Below are positions 23,548-36,652 of a DNA stretch of 64,000 nt, piece after piece (position 1 is the first letter of the stretch; every line of letters starts with the position of its first letter). The notes beneath the pieces were generated by a model. That model searched no databases. It worked only from the letters and a program-made list of their open reading frames with translations, and had not been told where the DNA came from. The translations under genes were made by a program, and so were the position numbers. The stretch lies in contig NC_059089.1 of NCBI RefSeq assembly GCF_020497125.1, positions 26,619,282 through 26,683,281 on the forward strand, written 5' to 3'. Origin of the DNA: Mauremys mutica (lineage: Eukaryota > Chordata > Testudines > Geoemydidae).

Positions 23548-26392
23548 AATTGAAATGGAGGTAGAGGAAGCCAGACGGCAGGCACAGAAGGAAATGATGG
23601 AAGTGCTACAGATGGCCAAGGAGCTGGCTCAGCAGAAGCTATGGGCTCAAAGGAGGCTTTAGGAGGATCGCATCAAACAGCTGGAAGAACAGCTGGTAAG
23701 TTTCTTAGGGTGCCTCTCCCCATTTCAAAGCAACAGCAAGAAACCCCCCTCCCCACTCTTCAGCCATTCAAACTGCATCAGTGAGAAACTGCCCATTATA
23801 TTAATGGTCATGCTCTAAGCTAGTGCGTCTCAGGAATAGCATTTTCCTCAGCCTACATTTATCAAAGGATAGGAGGCTCCGAATTAAATGTGCCTGATCT
23901 AAGCACCTCTGAACTCGAGGAAAATCTGTCTTCAGATTTCTGATCCACCTGAAATCGTGTAACAAGCGATTCCCTTCCACCCTCACCTTATAGCAGGAAG
24001 TTAAAATTCCAACCTTCTGTTCTCTAGGTGGATTTGGGAAGGAAGCAAGGCAGTAATTCAAAAGCAGCCTTGCAGGTACGTGGGCTACACACTGTACATC
24101 CTGCATGAGCAGCACCGCAATAGCCCATGTGGTGGAGAGGAAATGCCCATTCCTGAGACTTTGCTTTCAAGCTTCCAGGGGGTTGGCGAACTCACTACTG
24201 AGCCCCTGGCAGATATTTTAGTGGGAGCTGGTAACTGTCTCGGGGGGGGATGGCTTTAATTCACACTTCTGCCTGCCTCAGGAAGATGAAACAAGCAAGA
24301 AACTCCTGAGTAGAAGGAAGGCGGCTGACGAGCTTCTTGGGCACTTGCCTGCCCTCGCTCAGGTCAGTAAGTAAAAGGTGCTTCGTGCCATGGTGCAGAA
24401 GAACAAGCTCTGAAGTAGTTTATATAAGAGAGAATGTTTCAGTGTGTGACTGTCCTTGGAGGTGTCGCAGATTCTGCTACTGCAGGGCCAATGGCTTTGC
24501 TTTAACCAAAAACTATGAACCAAATGTCACTAGTGCTTCCTTTCCCATACACAACTGTTGGCGGACTTGACTTGACAATGTCAGCTGGTGCTATGGAATG
24601 AACTTGCAGTGAGAGAAAACTACATAACACGTCATCCGACTTTTCTTCTTCTTCTCCTTTTAGCATTCTCCTGCCTCATCCTCTCCATTAGCAGTGATTC
24701 CTGCCTGGATACCCCTTTTGTCTCCACTCACAGATCCCTCTGCACCGTTCAAACCATCCCTTAGTTTGGAGCATAAAGACCTATTCCTAAAACCTCCCTT
24801 CTGCAGCACTGCTAGAAAATAAATGATGATTAAATGGCTTTCAAAGCATTCAGTGTTGGCTTAAGTCTACTCCTGTTGAACTCAGCAGTAACCTGATTTC
24901 ATTGGGAATACAGTCTGGGCAATGCAGAGCACTTCTGAATAGCCCACCCTAAAATTGTGCATGTCATCAGGATGTACTAGATGCTAAATGTGGGCAACTA
25001 CATAATTCTGTCTCTAACTACATTTGTCCTTGGATTCCCCTCCTGGGGATGCTACCTTATCTTGTGTGTCATTTAGATTAAACGCTTTGGGCTTAGACTT
25101 GTCTGTGAGAAGTCTAGCACACTTCTGCACCCGATGAATAAGAGCCATGTTCTTTAAATGGTTAACACGTGACTACAAGCATTAAGATGGAATGGCTGGT
25201 CAGGCACAGGAGCTGGGGATTAGTGTTTCAAGGAGTTATGACCCCAGGGAAGAGTCTGGGGATGGAGAGCCCAGGTGTCCTTAGCTGGTAGTGGTGTGCT
25301 GAAAGAATTGTGGCTCATGTCTCTTGAAGACTCAGGATACCCAGCAAAAATGCAGCAAGTTCCTGGACCTCCTTGAGCAGGAAAAAGAGAAGCTGGCTGA
25401 GGAGATGGAGCTGCTACAGCAAACGCATGTCACCAAAGAGCAGGAAAGGAAGATTGTGTCTGCTGAGAGTAAGTGGTGTGTGGTGTGTTTTTTTTGTTTT
25501 AGTTTAGTTTGCGGAGGATTTAAACATACTGGAATTGTTTCAATTTCTAGAACAAGCTCACTGGACAGCCCTCCAGCTTTCTGTAATGCTGCAAGAAGTC
25601 AGTGTCCTTAGCAAGAGCTTAAACAAGCACATGATCTTCAGCAGGTAGCCCTGTTTGCTTCTTTAAGAAACTCCAACTTGTTCAACTCCACCAGTGTGGA
25701 TGGAACCGAGGACCCTTCACCACACCAGTCTTGTGGGGCGCAAAATGGAAAAGGGGGTGTGGTAACTGTGGACAAATGTCTGAACCAGAATTGGTTAACT
25801 ATTGTCCTGAAACTTCCACTATGATTTTATAATGGCTTAAGTGGGAGCAAACTTGGCTACTGGGGAAGTGGGTGGCTCAGAGAACACGACTAAAGCTGTT
25901 TTAGGAGAAAATAGCAGAGTAGTAACAGGGGTCTGGGACAGGCTCCACATCCCAGCAGGGCCTCTCCTGCACTACTCTGGATGGCTGGTGAATGTATTTG
26001 AGGGGTATGTCTTTAACAAGAGTTTGCATGTACTTGCTGTAAGCTTTCTTGGGAATTTAAGAATGCATCTAGTTACCATGGCATGTGGTGGAAAGTTCAG
26101 CTTGCTCATTGGGGAGAAATGTTAACACCTGCAACCTCTCCTTCTCCACCTATCTAACTACAGTCACTGCTGGGGCTACTGGGCTTAGATTAACAGTAGG
26201 ACAATAGTCACACTTCCAAATGATAAAACAGTGCATGGTTTCCTAGGTATGACCTACCAGCTATGAATGGAGAACCCACAACAGTGTGCATCTGAGTCAC
26301 CAACACAAAATTGGGAATCTGCACTCTGTGGAATCTAGAAAAAATTGAGGAGAGGCTTGTCTCAATGAGAGAAATGTATCAGGTACAGTCTC
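23548..26392 (+). pseudogene. KIF14: KIF14-like second coiled-coil exons with two stops
   Basis: Exons are 23548-23695, 24028-24075, 24282-24362, 25330-25468, 25551-25644 and 26247-26392. They read MEVEEARRQAQKEMM, MAKELAQQKL, DRIKQLEEQL, QEKEKLAEEMELLQQ, LQLSVMLQEVSVLSK and LGICTLWNLEKIEERL, matching KIF14 in order (for example IAKEMAQQEL, EKQKIAKEVQILQQ and KLGISTFWSLEKFESKL). TAG at 23660-23662 interrupts the first exon between ...WAQRRL and EDRIK. TGA at 26293-26295 sits where KIF14 has Arg (S-I-R-V-R), consistent with a CGA to TGA change. Both stops are in the frame fixed by flanking homology. Confidence 0.87.
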
Positions 26393-26490
26393 ATGCTTTA
26401 GCTGCTACTTGGGCAGGATAAGAAATTGAAGGAAGCCAGGTAACTTGGGGATTCTGAAAAAACTCGCTCCAGCTCCAGACTCTCTTGTGC

Positions 26491-26830
26491 AGGGCCGGCT
26501 CTACATATTCGGCCACCCCAAGCAGTCATGCGCGGGAGACGCCCCGGAGCCCCGGGAGCAGCAGACCTCCCGCTGGCTTGACTGGTGAGGGTCCGCTAGT
26601 CGCGCGGCTCGGCTAGATCTCCTGCAGCTGCGGACGGTTGGCTGGTCCGGCAGCTTCGGTTGAGCTGCCGCAGGCACGCCTGCGGGAGGTCCAGCCAAGC
26701 CGCGCGACCAGCGAACTGTCTGCAGTCATGCCTGCGGGAGGTCCACTGGAGCCGTGGGAGGAGCGCCCCCTCCGCAGTCATGCCTGCGGCAGATCCGGTC
26801 GTCCCGGGGCTCCGGTGGACCAAGCGTGGG
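26491..26830. repeat. GC-rich imperfect tandem repeat block
   Basis: After 'gcagggccggctctac', variants of 'catgcctgcgggaggtcc' recur about four times (for example at 26672-26691 and 26728-26745). CpG density is far above the surrounding intron. The start 'agggccggctc' is shared by a repeat family I have seen in turtle sequence. It could be a DNA element with internal tandem units, but I could not define its right end. Confidence 0.6.
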
Positions 26831-27164
26831 GAAATGTGGCTTTGTGCTCTCTTGGTGTGCAGCCATTCCACCCAGGGCAGTGGAGTCTGCAAACTGTTTT
26901 AACATGGCCAGCCTGAGATTTTTAGTATTGAAACTGAGTCTTCTGCAGATCTTCTGGGTTTGCATCCTTCCTGCTCTTCAGTACTACTGCTAGTCTGTCC
27001 CCGAGGAAGGATGTAGTGCTGTTCATGGAGATGACATAGTAACTATCCCTTCTGCAGGACTGGCAAATCAAAAACCCTCAGCATTGAGACCAAGTTAAAC
27101 TTTACCTGGACTACTTTGTTTTGTTAATGAGGGAACTCCTGTTAAATTACTAATGCTGCTGTTG

Positions 27165-27606
27165 CAGACGTTTTGGAGCATGAGCTTTCATGGGTGAATA
27201 CCCACTTCATCGGATGCATGTAGTGGAAATTTCCAGGGGCAGGTATATATATATGCAAGCAAGAAGCAGGCTAGAGATAATGAGGTTAGTTCAATCAGGG
27301 AGGATGAGGCCCTCTTCTAGCAGCTGAGGTGTGAAAATCAAGGGAGGAGAAACTGGTTTTGTAGTTGGCCAACTAGCTGCTAGAAGAGGACCTCATCCTC
27401 CCTGATTGAACTAACCTCATTATCTCTAGCCTGCTTTTTGCTTGCATATACATACCTGCCCCTGGAAATTTCTACTACATGCATCCGACGAAGTGGGTAT
27501 TCACCCATGAAAGCTCATGCTCCAAAACGTCTGTTAGTCTATAAGGTGCCACAGGACTCTTTGCTGCTTTTAGAGATCCAGACTAACACGGCTACCCCTC
27601 TGATAC
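27165..27606. repeat. Foldback repeat with about 160-bp arms plus SINE tail
   Basis: The left arm, about 27165-27325, is the near-perfect reverse complement of the right arm, about 27375-27533. For example, 'gagcatgagctttcatggg' matches 'cccatgaaagctcatgctc', and 'cctccctgattgaactaacc' has its complement on the left. The loop is about 50 bp. After the right arm comes 'ctataaggtgccacaggac' and 'gactaacacggctacccctc', a turtle tRNA-derived SINE segment. Two SINE copies in opposite orientation, or a self-primed copy, would produce this. Confidence 0.85.
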
Positions 27607-30600
27607 TTGACTTAATGTATAAGATTTCTTTTGAAGTTCAAGACATGGTGTTTAACGAAGGCTCTATCAGAAATTGAATCTCTCTTAAGTTAGTCGCCAA
27701 CTCCTAGTACTGCTGAAATGAATCTACTTGCTACTGGCCAAAACAATAGAAATGGGCCTGATCAGCAGTGTTTCTCCACAAGGTTAATATCCCAATTGCA
27801 GATGCCTCCCCTGTGCCAGTAGCTGGATTCTGGTCTTCACTATTAATGCCCCTTTTACTTTTGCATGTGCAGTAGTTCAGCTAGCTTGGCAGGCTTCACC
27901 TCCTGGTTCTCATTCACTCACAGCACTGTTGGGCTAGGCCTATTTGACCTTCGAACAAGTGGCCCGAAGGACAGGAGCAGAAGCTCATGGTCTACTCCAG
28001 TCCAGCTTTCTCTTGCCTTCTCCCCTTCAGTGAGCACAAGGGCCCCTTTCATTTCCCAAAAAAGGCCAACAGAGCCACTTAGGCTTCTGGATCCCGCATC
28101 CGTGGCTTTGCTTACCTGATGTCCACTGTCTGCCTTGATGGTGGCTGGGAGCTGAAGGGAAGGCATGGCCAGCTGTCATTGACTCTGCCCTGGAGTCCTG
28201 TGCTGGTTCAGGCTTCCCAAAATGTACCACGCTCCTCTCTCTGTCCCAGGAAGCTGGCCAGTCCTTGAACTGTGAAACCGCTCACTGTGACAGAACCATC
28301 TGGCAACTTGGGACTGGTTGGTTGAAGCCCAACACTTACTTTTTTAAACAAAGCTGACTGTGTCCCTTTAAGATGGCACTCGCTATGGGGGGTTGTTTGT
28401 ATCCCTGCCTGTAACCAGTGCTTGATGGCAAACAAACGTCTGCCTTGCACAAATGGCAACAAACTCTAGCTACTTCATTTGCTGTCATTAGAATTAATAA
28501 GGGTGTATCCTCATGCAGGTGGGTTTCCTACAAAGACTTAAGGAATGGCTAGACAGTCCATGGTAGGAACTCCTCGCTGTTCCAGGACAGTCACAAGATG
28601 CTGAGCTGCCTCCAGACATTGGGTGAGAGGGAACCACTGGTCTCCATTTTTCAAACAGACCAAGACATATGACTCTGATAGCCCTTCATAGCATAGTGCT
28701 TAGGACAAAAGCTAGGATTTTATAGCTGAGGCAAATGGAAGAGATGGGTGAGGGGAAGAAATGGGATTTTCTGAACTTTTGTGGGGGAAGGATTTCTACC
28801 CTACCCCTAGGCGTGATCCAGGGCATCTCAGGGAACTCTGACTGTCTAGATAATCTGGAGACCTGCCTGCTGTTGGGAACCTGGTCAGCCTCTGTTGTAC
28901 ATCCTTACAAGCCAGAAGGAATGGTCTGCAGAGTCCACTGCTCCTGGGGTAGTAAGGAAGATATAGCAAATGTGGTCCCATCCATGTGGGACTGGAATCA
29001 CGGATCATATGTAAACTCTACTGCAGCTAAACCAGCTTTTAGCATGGCATTGCCTGGGTCAAACTCTGTTAGAAGCATTATTCTGAAAACCAACAACTGA
29101 AGGACATGGCTGAGATCTGTGCTGAACGGTCCTCAGTTACCACAATGACCCTCGGACAACTACCTTGACGCTAGTGGGCCCTGTGCTTTCAGAATCAAGC
29201 TTAAAGGGGCTTGAAATCCTGTTGAAGTGCAGGGAGTGCTCAGCTTTGGGCACTTGGGGCCTGTCTAATTCTTGCACGGGCTAGCCCGGGACCAGAGATG
29301 GGCTTAGTGTGAACCCTGTTGATATCCAGCTTTCAACAGCCTTTCCCAACTCTGTTCAACGGCCAGTCTGGATGTGATGTGGTGACTGGCTAAGCCAGCC
29401 AAATCCTTTTAGGAGAAACTGATGGGGGTTGGGGGAGGAGAGAAGGGGTAGGGTGTGTGGGTGGGACTTGTCTGCATGGAGTGAAGGTGTAGGAAGGAAG
29501 GGGGGGGGTCTGGGAATAGAACCAAATGGCCAGTCTGAGTGCTGGGTGGATGGCAGACAGGAATAGTCAGTGGCGTGAGAGTAACTGAATAAGAAGAATA
29601 ATGGCTATGGCTCCTATTTTTTCCACTAAAAGTTCCTGGGTGACTCTGATTTGTTATAGACGATAGCACTAAATAGGAGCCTTGCCCAGACTCCCTCGAA
29701 AGGCTCTGTAATAGCAGCAGCTGGTGTCCTACTGCGCAGGGACACAATTGAGTCTGTTCCGGCAGACAATATGCCTGTCACTAGCAAATATAAAACTGGC
29801 AATTAATGGAAGAGGCTCTATGTTGAGCTTTCAGTCTGGACAATACGAAGGGTCTGGAAGAGCAAGATTAAGCCTGGCATGTCTACAGGAGCTTGTTAAA
29901 CCGTCTCAGCAAGGTTTGTTTTAGGCATTTTTTTAAAAATGGTCAAAATTGACTCTTCAAATGAGCCTAGGACACAGGCTAGCCTTAGAATAGAGCCAGC
30001 AACACAGAGTCTGAGCCTGGGACAGGAAGGGATGTCTCTTCAACTGAGCAGTACCGGAGCAGTCAGCTGGGTGCAATGTGGCTCATCCAAAATATACATC
30101 AAATAGGATTTGTATCAAATGTAACTTTGGTTACAGTTCCTCCAACTACTGCCCTCAATTAGTGTCTAAATACAACTTGCATCAAGACTTAAATGTATAA
30201 AAATCTTTTTACAGTGTTTTGAAAATATCGGGGGGGATGGACTACTCAGCATTTAAAGTCTCTGTGAGTTTAGTTACAAAACACAGCACATTTACTAATG
30301 TGAAGGTCTGGGAACAAGATACACTATGCAGATAGCACATGGAATTAACATTTGCACAATTCTGTTTTAAAATGTGCTGCCCCAGCACTCTAAATGGATG
30401 TCTCAACTTCAAAGTGAACCTGCACATAAACTCTCCTGCACTCCAACCTCACCCCCCATCCCTGAAAGCACCGAATTTCCCGTGACCCAGTTCTGGGATC
30501 TCAACTCACCCTGACTCCTAGAAAACTTCACAGAACAAATAGAGCTCACAGCACGACTTGAAAGTTAACAAATGTCTCTCCCTGGTGAACCAAGGGGAGC

Positions 30601-31859
30601 GGGAGCAACTTCCCCAGGTGTCTCACCCTTCCTGACCTCTAAATTGCAGTGCAGTTAGCTTGAGCAGCCTGTCTGAGCTCCAGTGCCCTGGGTTTACACC
30701 AGACAGCATAAAGGACAGTCTCTGAGGTACTTGGTAAGCCAAAGAATTTTAAGACTTTGTAGGCTCAAGCTAACACACCTGGCACTAGGCCCAGTTACCT
30801 TCTGGGTTTAAGTCACAAGCCTGAAGTTCTCCAGGTAAGAAATCTAAGAACCTTTTCTCTGCTCTTTGTGCTGGCAAAGAATGGGGCTTCAATTCTCTGG
30901 AGCCAAGTCCAGTTTCCCATCTTTCTGCAAGGGGAGCAGAATAGCTCCTAATGGCTCTCCTAGGAAACGAAACGGTAAAGAAGGGCTGGGGAGACGCACA
31001 TGTGAATCTTTCTTCATGCTGCTTAAAGCCCCACAGCCCAGGAGCTGGCCCCCTGAGCCACTGGGTGTAATCCCATTACAGCGAAGAGAGGCATCAGCGT
31101 CCCATCTCTGCTTTAACCCTTGTGGAGTGGATCCTTTTTCTTGCGGGGGGGACCCCACAAGGATGCAGGCAGCTTGGCCAGCTAATCTCAAATTCCTTGT
31201 TTTCTGTCAGGGGCAGGAGTCCTCTCAGCCGTCAGACATCAGGAAAGCTATGGGGGAAAGGCAAGTAGGCTTGTTATACGCCACTGGACACCTCTTCTGT
31301 GCGAATGCTGCTTAAAATCAATAACCCAGCAGTATTGAACATAATGACAAACTAGCAGGGTCTGGTTCTGTTTTTTGCGCTTATCAAAATAGGGTAAAAA
31401 AAAAAAGTAATAAAACTAGGGCAATCAGGAGATCAAACTGGTCCTTATTCCTTCTCCAACAGAAGGAAAAGATTTGGTTCCTATTAATGAAGCTGGTGCC
31501 AGGCAGTAACAGCACAAGTAACCCGTGCTGGCTACACATGGAGCCTGTCACCCACTTTGCGTGATTATTTTCAGACGTTGGCTGAAAGAACTACCTTGGC
31601 TAGGTGAGGCGCACTGCTCTATTTCCTCCCTCCCTATCCCAGACTGAGTCATTCTGAAGTTAGAGTACTAAACTTAAAAATGGAAAAAAGGCCAGCTATA
31701 GTTCCTATATGTTTCTGGGAGCACCCAGACCAATGGGGGATCTGTCACTGCCTGCCTTGTAACTTTGGGTGTCTTAATGCTACAGTTCAGTGCTCTGACA
31801 CCAGTAGCCAGCTGACATAAGGTCCCTCGCTGGCTTCTATTGTCCTAGTTACTACTTTC

Positions 31860-32340
31860 AGGGTGACCTCAAAATCCCTACTGGTCATGAGGGCCCCCCA
31901 AATCTGTCTCCTCAAGTTCTTCAATACCACTCAGACTTCCCCTCTGGTTTGTCACCCCAAAAGTGTGAAACCTGCCCTCAACTGTCAGTTCACTTTGGTG
32001 CAAACACTCCACACAGCTTGTACAACAGACCTGCTTGAGGTAAAAGCAAACAGTTTATTTAATAGAAAAATCATAGCTTCAAAGATGATATAGTTAGGGA
32101 AAGCAAACACAAGTTGCACAGAAAATGAATATAAAGGCAGAACACCCGAGTTTGCACTTTTCTATTGGCTAAATTCCATTTCCTACTGCCTTTAACAGCT
32201 TCCCAGCATGCCCTCAGCCCTACACTTTTATACACAACATTGATAATCAGTTGATTCAGTTGCTTATTTGGGGTGGGAGAGGTACAGACCCTTCAGTTCT
32301 CTCCTTGGGGTGACTTTTTTCCAGTTCCTCTCAATGAAGA
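31860..32340 (-). repeat. Possible LTR-like or other interspersed repeat, antisense
   Basis: 'gaggtaaaagcaaacagttt' followed by 'atttaatagaaaaatcatag' and a pyrimidine-rich stretch resembles antisense LTR sequence seen in reptile genomes. I see no paired LTR, primer site or retroviral ORF. The call is weak. Confidence 0.25.
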
Positions 32341-32440
32341 ACATGTCTGTTAGACTGCTCTCCAGGTTTCGTCTAGCTACTTAGTGCATGTACAAAACAG
32401 CATGCTGAGGGGTTTTTTCCTCTTTTGCCTAATGCCCCAG

Positions 32441-35259
32441 TGCCTCTGGATGCTCCTGTTCATAATGCCAGCTGTGCTGCTGTCTGCAAACTGCTGATCG
32501 ATTCAGCAACGGAGGCTCTTGGAAAGGAGAAGGAATCTGGCAGCCTCCTCTTAAAGATGCTGCTGGATCTGAAAGCAGTATTAGACTCCAGTGCAGCCAT
32601 TGCTCAAGCCTGCAAACAGTGTGTCTACAGCACTGCTATGGGTAAGTGTTGGCTGGGTCACGTTTACACCAGCAGCTGGATGGAGTCTGCCTGGTCATTC
32701 CAGACCCTGGAACCCATCCCAGGCTTTTCTCACCCTTTAACATAGGGATCCCCCTTCTTTCCTCTCCACCCTTCCCAGTGTCTGATGATAGCAGCATCCA
32801 GCCCCACTGCATCAAGGTTTCCTCCGCAATAGATCAGCTAGCAGTCTGTGTCAGGCTTCTGGAGACCTGTGCTCCTAGAACCGGTGCTCTGAAGGACCAT
32901 CTAGAGGCTGAAGTGAAGAAGCTTGGTGGGAATGTTGCCTTCCTGCTGAACGTAAGTCACTGTCCCCTTGAACTCCTGCGAAAGGCCATTCCATTGCCAG
33001 ACCATGGCAATGGACTTTCCTAACCCTGTAATGAGGAGGAGAAGCTCGTGAATGGGCAGCAGCTGTTGCATGAGAAGTCCTCTTGCATTATGTTTAAGAC
33101 TGAACCACTTGCTTCACAGGATGTGGGGCCTCAAATTCCAGCAAGGTGGCTGCAGAAACTCTTAATGCTGCCACCACTACTCGCTTTATGACTTTGTCCT
33201 GTCCTTTTGGTAGTCCATGGGAGAATAGACTTAGGTGGTGGTGACCCTGGATTCTGTACATCTCTGCTGGACCTGTTCACCTCCCTAGCTCTTGCCATCC
33301 ATTGGAGGCAAGAGCCTGTGACAGAGCTGTACTATGGTGCAGAGAATCAGGCAGGATGTCCTGAACTTCTGCACTCTGAATTCTCAGCCTGAGGACTGTA
33401 CAGGGGAAGGCTAGAGAGGTACCAGGACACCTAACAACTTCAAACCACCTCAGTCCAGCCTCCCTTCTAAAGCTGCTCCTGATCTGACCAGAGGTGTCTC
33501 TCTAATTCCTTGTATCCCCCTCCTCCTTGCCAGGAGTTGAGTCAAAGCACACAGCCTCCATAGTGCTGCCTGATTTGACTGGAACCAGGTCTACAGAATC
33601 CTGGACCAGTGCAGTGAACCAGGCTATGGGGTGGCCCTGACTTGGAGTTGCTGATCTGCTGATTAGTCCTTTTCTGGCATGTTACTTAAGGCTATAATGC
33701 GCCTCAATCCTTGCTCCAGTTGTCTGCAGCAGGGAGGCATCGCCTATGTGTGCATTGTGCTGCTAAGAAATAATCTGTCTAATGAAAGCTGAAATGGGGG
33801 GTGGGAGAGAATAACGGAATTTATTCTGGCAACACAAGCAGCCTGCAAGAATGGCTGTGCCTATAAAATGCATTTAAACCTGGGGCTCTACTGATCTAGT
33901 GTCTGTCTGTCTGTAAAAGCCTCGCTTTGCTAAGCGTGCACTGTAAAGATGCTTGTAATGAAATCTAAAGAGAGTCAACTGAACATGTGCTGCTGGCTTT
34001 CTTGCCTCCCTTCTGCAGAGCTGTGAATGTGAAATTACATCCATGATCCTGGAATCCAAGGAGCAAATTGAGCAGTCAGTGATCGCTGTTGCTAGCTGGC
34101 TTGGCCAGCTAATGGTTGCTGTGGGGCCGGAAGCCAATCTTGAACGAACTGAGGTAAGGCTGAACCTTTGCCTGGGGGAGGTGGGGATGATTGTCCAGTT
34201 GTCAATCAAAATGCTGCTTCCATGGATGCTGACACTGCTCCCTGACTGTGAGAGATTGGTTGATGAGAGCCCCTTCCATGGGTGATAGTTCAGAGCCTCC
34301 TATGCTCTCTAATTGCTCCCTGGGATTGTGGGAACCTCCTTGGGAGCTAGGCATTGTACTGCTTTACAAACAGCTCACTACACTACCCAAAAAAAAAGCC
34401 ATCCAAGTCCAAATATTTGCCAAACACTCTTTGAATACTGATGAACTCTCATCTTAGAAAGCTTCTCTGACAGACATGCCTACTCAGACCTGGGGGTTCA
34501 GCTGGGATAGAAACCAGGCCTGGTGTACCTTCTAGCTGGCTGGAGCTGAACTCTGCTGTAAGCTCCCCTTTTTCTGTGGCAGAGTGGAATCTCTGCAATG
34601 GATTGATCTCACAAGTGAAGATGATGGGCTTTTTTAATGGAATTAAATGCCCATGTTACAATACTAGCCCAGTATTCCTGCTCATAGCAAGATCTAAAAT
34701 CCAGTGTATGCTGTACCCAAATTCTCAATTTTCAGTGTGCGGGAGACTTTAATGGGCAGATTGCCAATGCATATCTGCATTGTAAGAGTTGTGTTGATGG
34801 CAGCTCTGGAGGCTTTGACTGCTGAGAGTGGGGTCTGGTGGGGGGCAGGAATGGCTGAGAATTTTGGTCCTGAGGAGCTGATCTGTCTCCTCTTGTGGCC
34901 TGCAATGGGGATGGGAGGGAAGTGACTGAGCTTGAGGGAAATATAGGCTTCAATTCCTACTCTTGCATCCTGGCAACCAGCCACCCCTACCGCCCCTGCC
35001 CCAGTATCCATCAGTGGATTCCACAGCAGTGAATAAGCCCAGCTCTGTGCTGTCCCCCCCAGAATGCTTTGTGAAATAGGCCATGCTGACAATCCGATGA
35101 CACTTCACTAGGATGGAATGTTTGTGGTTTCAGTTCCTCCCAAACACTGTGCCCGAGGCAGTCACTGGAGGGGCAGAGAACTATATTGCTGTGCAGATTG
35201 ATAGGAACACAGAGGAACTCCTGGACCTGCAGTGCCAGAACTTGTCTTCAGGAAAGCAG
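32441..35259 (+). pseudogene. KIF14: KIF14-like C-terminal helical exons
   Basis: Exons are 32441-32641, 32779-32951, 34019-34153 and 35134-35259. They encode CKLLIDSATEALGKEKESGS, LEAEVKKLGGNVAFLL, MILESKEQIEQSV and LLDLQCQNLSSGKQ. KIF14 has ICKELIGSSLDF, LRQEVKKLGGYLQLFL and MIKEAQKNAIQIV at the same places. The four exons are open, and their splice sites are consensus (gtaagt, gtaagt, gtaagg, gtaatg). This C-terminal region is mainly helical. In KIF14 the C-terminus contributes to citron kinase and PRC1-related interactions, but nothing here shows which contacts this paralogue made. Confidence 0.82.
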
Positions 35260-36652
35260 GTAATGTAACTTTCCAGGTGTGGAGGCTATTGTAGAATAGC
35301 TGCTGCGGCAATAAAGCTGGTGAGCAAAGTGCTCTGTTGTCAGGGTGTGTCAGAGGGGTTGCGGTTCTAACCGCAGTAATTGCAAATGCCCTCTGAGGGA
35401 AGACTTGTCAGACACTCTCGCTACCTGTGCAAAGCTTTCAAACAAAACCTGAGGGGAAACACAATGGAGGTCAGCCTGGCACCATGGGCGGTGTGGCAAA
35501 AACAAATGCTGCAGTGGAATAACACCCCCTACTGGGTTGGGGGAGACTGCAGCTCACTGGCTCGTAAAGTTAAAAAGTGACCTAATGCAACAAAGCAAGG
35601 GAGTGTGTTCACCTCTGCATCTCATTTACAAACACTGCTTTCTACTTGATTTGGCAAATATTTGCTGAGTGTGTTGAGCGTACAAATGTCACTGCCCTGT
35701 AAATGAGAAGCTCTGCTCTGAAGCTGTGTAAAGCTTTGCAAGCTGTGATAATGATGTGCGATCAAGAACTCTTGCTAATAAGGTATAATTCCTCTGAAAA
35801 CTAATATCAGCTTTTTAAATTGATCCCATGTAATCAGATGTTTAGCTGGCTTGAAAATACTTAAATAGAAGCAAACCCAAGGTTGGTTCCATCATTCCAC
35901 CACTAACTGCAAACCATCAGGTGTCACCAAACATTTTGAGTAAGCAGTGGGTGCCTTAGAATGCCTCTTGTACTTATAACTGCCTCATGAGAGAAGATGT
36001 ACTGATGGCTTGACTACTGTTTATACGTAGATTCATCATTTGTGTAGACACTCGTCCCTCTTCTCCGGTGTCCCTTGAATGGCTGGCAGGGATTCTGCTG
36101 CTCCCTGCATGGGAAATGGACTGCAGTGTTCCATTTTAATTGGGGAGAGGAGAATTCACGTGCAGAGTTGGCTTACAGGGTGGTAGATAAGGGCACACTT
36201 CTGGGACCATCCAATGCTTACTATGGCAGAGAGTCTGACTCTGCACTGACTGGGGCTCACCTACGCTAAGTATAGTTTAAGGCAAACCTACAGATGCACC
36301 AATCAGTGCAGTCTCCCCTTGCTGACTTTGCTCTTGGGAGGATGGAGGAATCTGCCCTGGGGATGGAGGAATCTGCTTACATTTATTCTCTCTCTCCCTC
36401 CTCCCTCCCCCATGAAGTGAGGAGATAGGGCAGGCTGTAGGATTTGAGGCCTCTGATATTGCTTCCCATGTTCTCTTCACCAGTGGGTCTGCCTCTACAG
36501 CAGCGTGTCCAGTTCACCAGACTAAGACCTTGACTCTGAGCCAGTGCCCACCATCTCCCGTACAGCTGTGCATGCTTTCACTCACAATTATGCCTACTGC
36601 TTGGTTGCCCAAGAGACACTTTCTGTGCTTGCTTAACTTTTCTCCTTTTTAG

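Larger units (their letters stand above)
26393..32440 (+). other. Intron/gap region where KIF14 linker exons are expected
   Basis: KIF14 has a Ser/Arg-rich linker of roughly 80-100 residues, including an acidic DPEDEWEP segment, between the two flanking exons. I could not find a convincing counterpart. The region instead holds a GC-rich repeat block, a large foldback element and possible LTR-like sequence. Either the exons were deleted or they diverged beyond recognition by eye. The last known upstream exon ends in phase 0 while the next one starts in phase 2, so at least one exon is missing. Confidence 0.55.

Noticed and set aside
27865..28119. Open frame rich in Ser after a 'gtgcag' acceptor-like site
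   Set aside because: Ser-rich composition alone is weak. No residue pattern matches the KIF14 linker, and the opposite strand is equally open.
28920..29100. Candidate missing kinesin linker exon (frame with SKEDIANVVPSMWDW)
   Set aside because: ED and W align loosely with the KIF14 acidic segment, but no acceptor puts it in phase with the exon ending at 26392, and there is no donor at its end.
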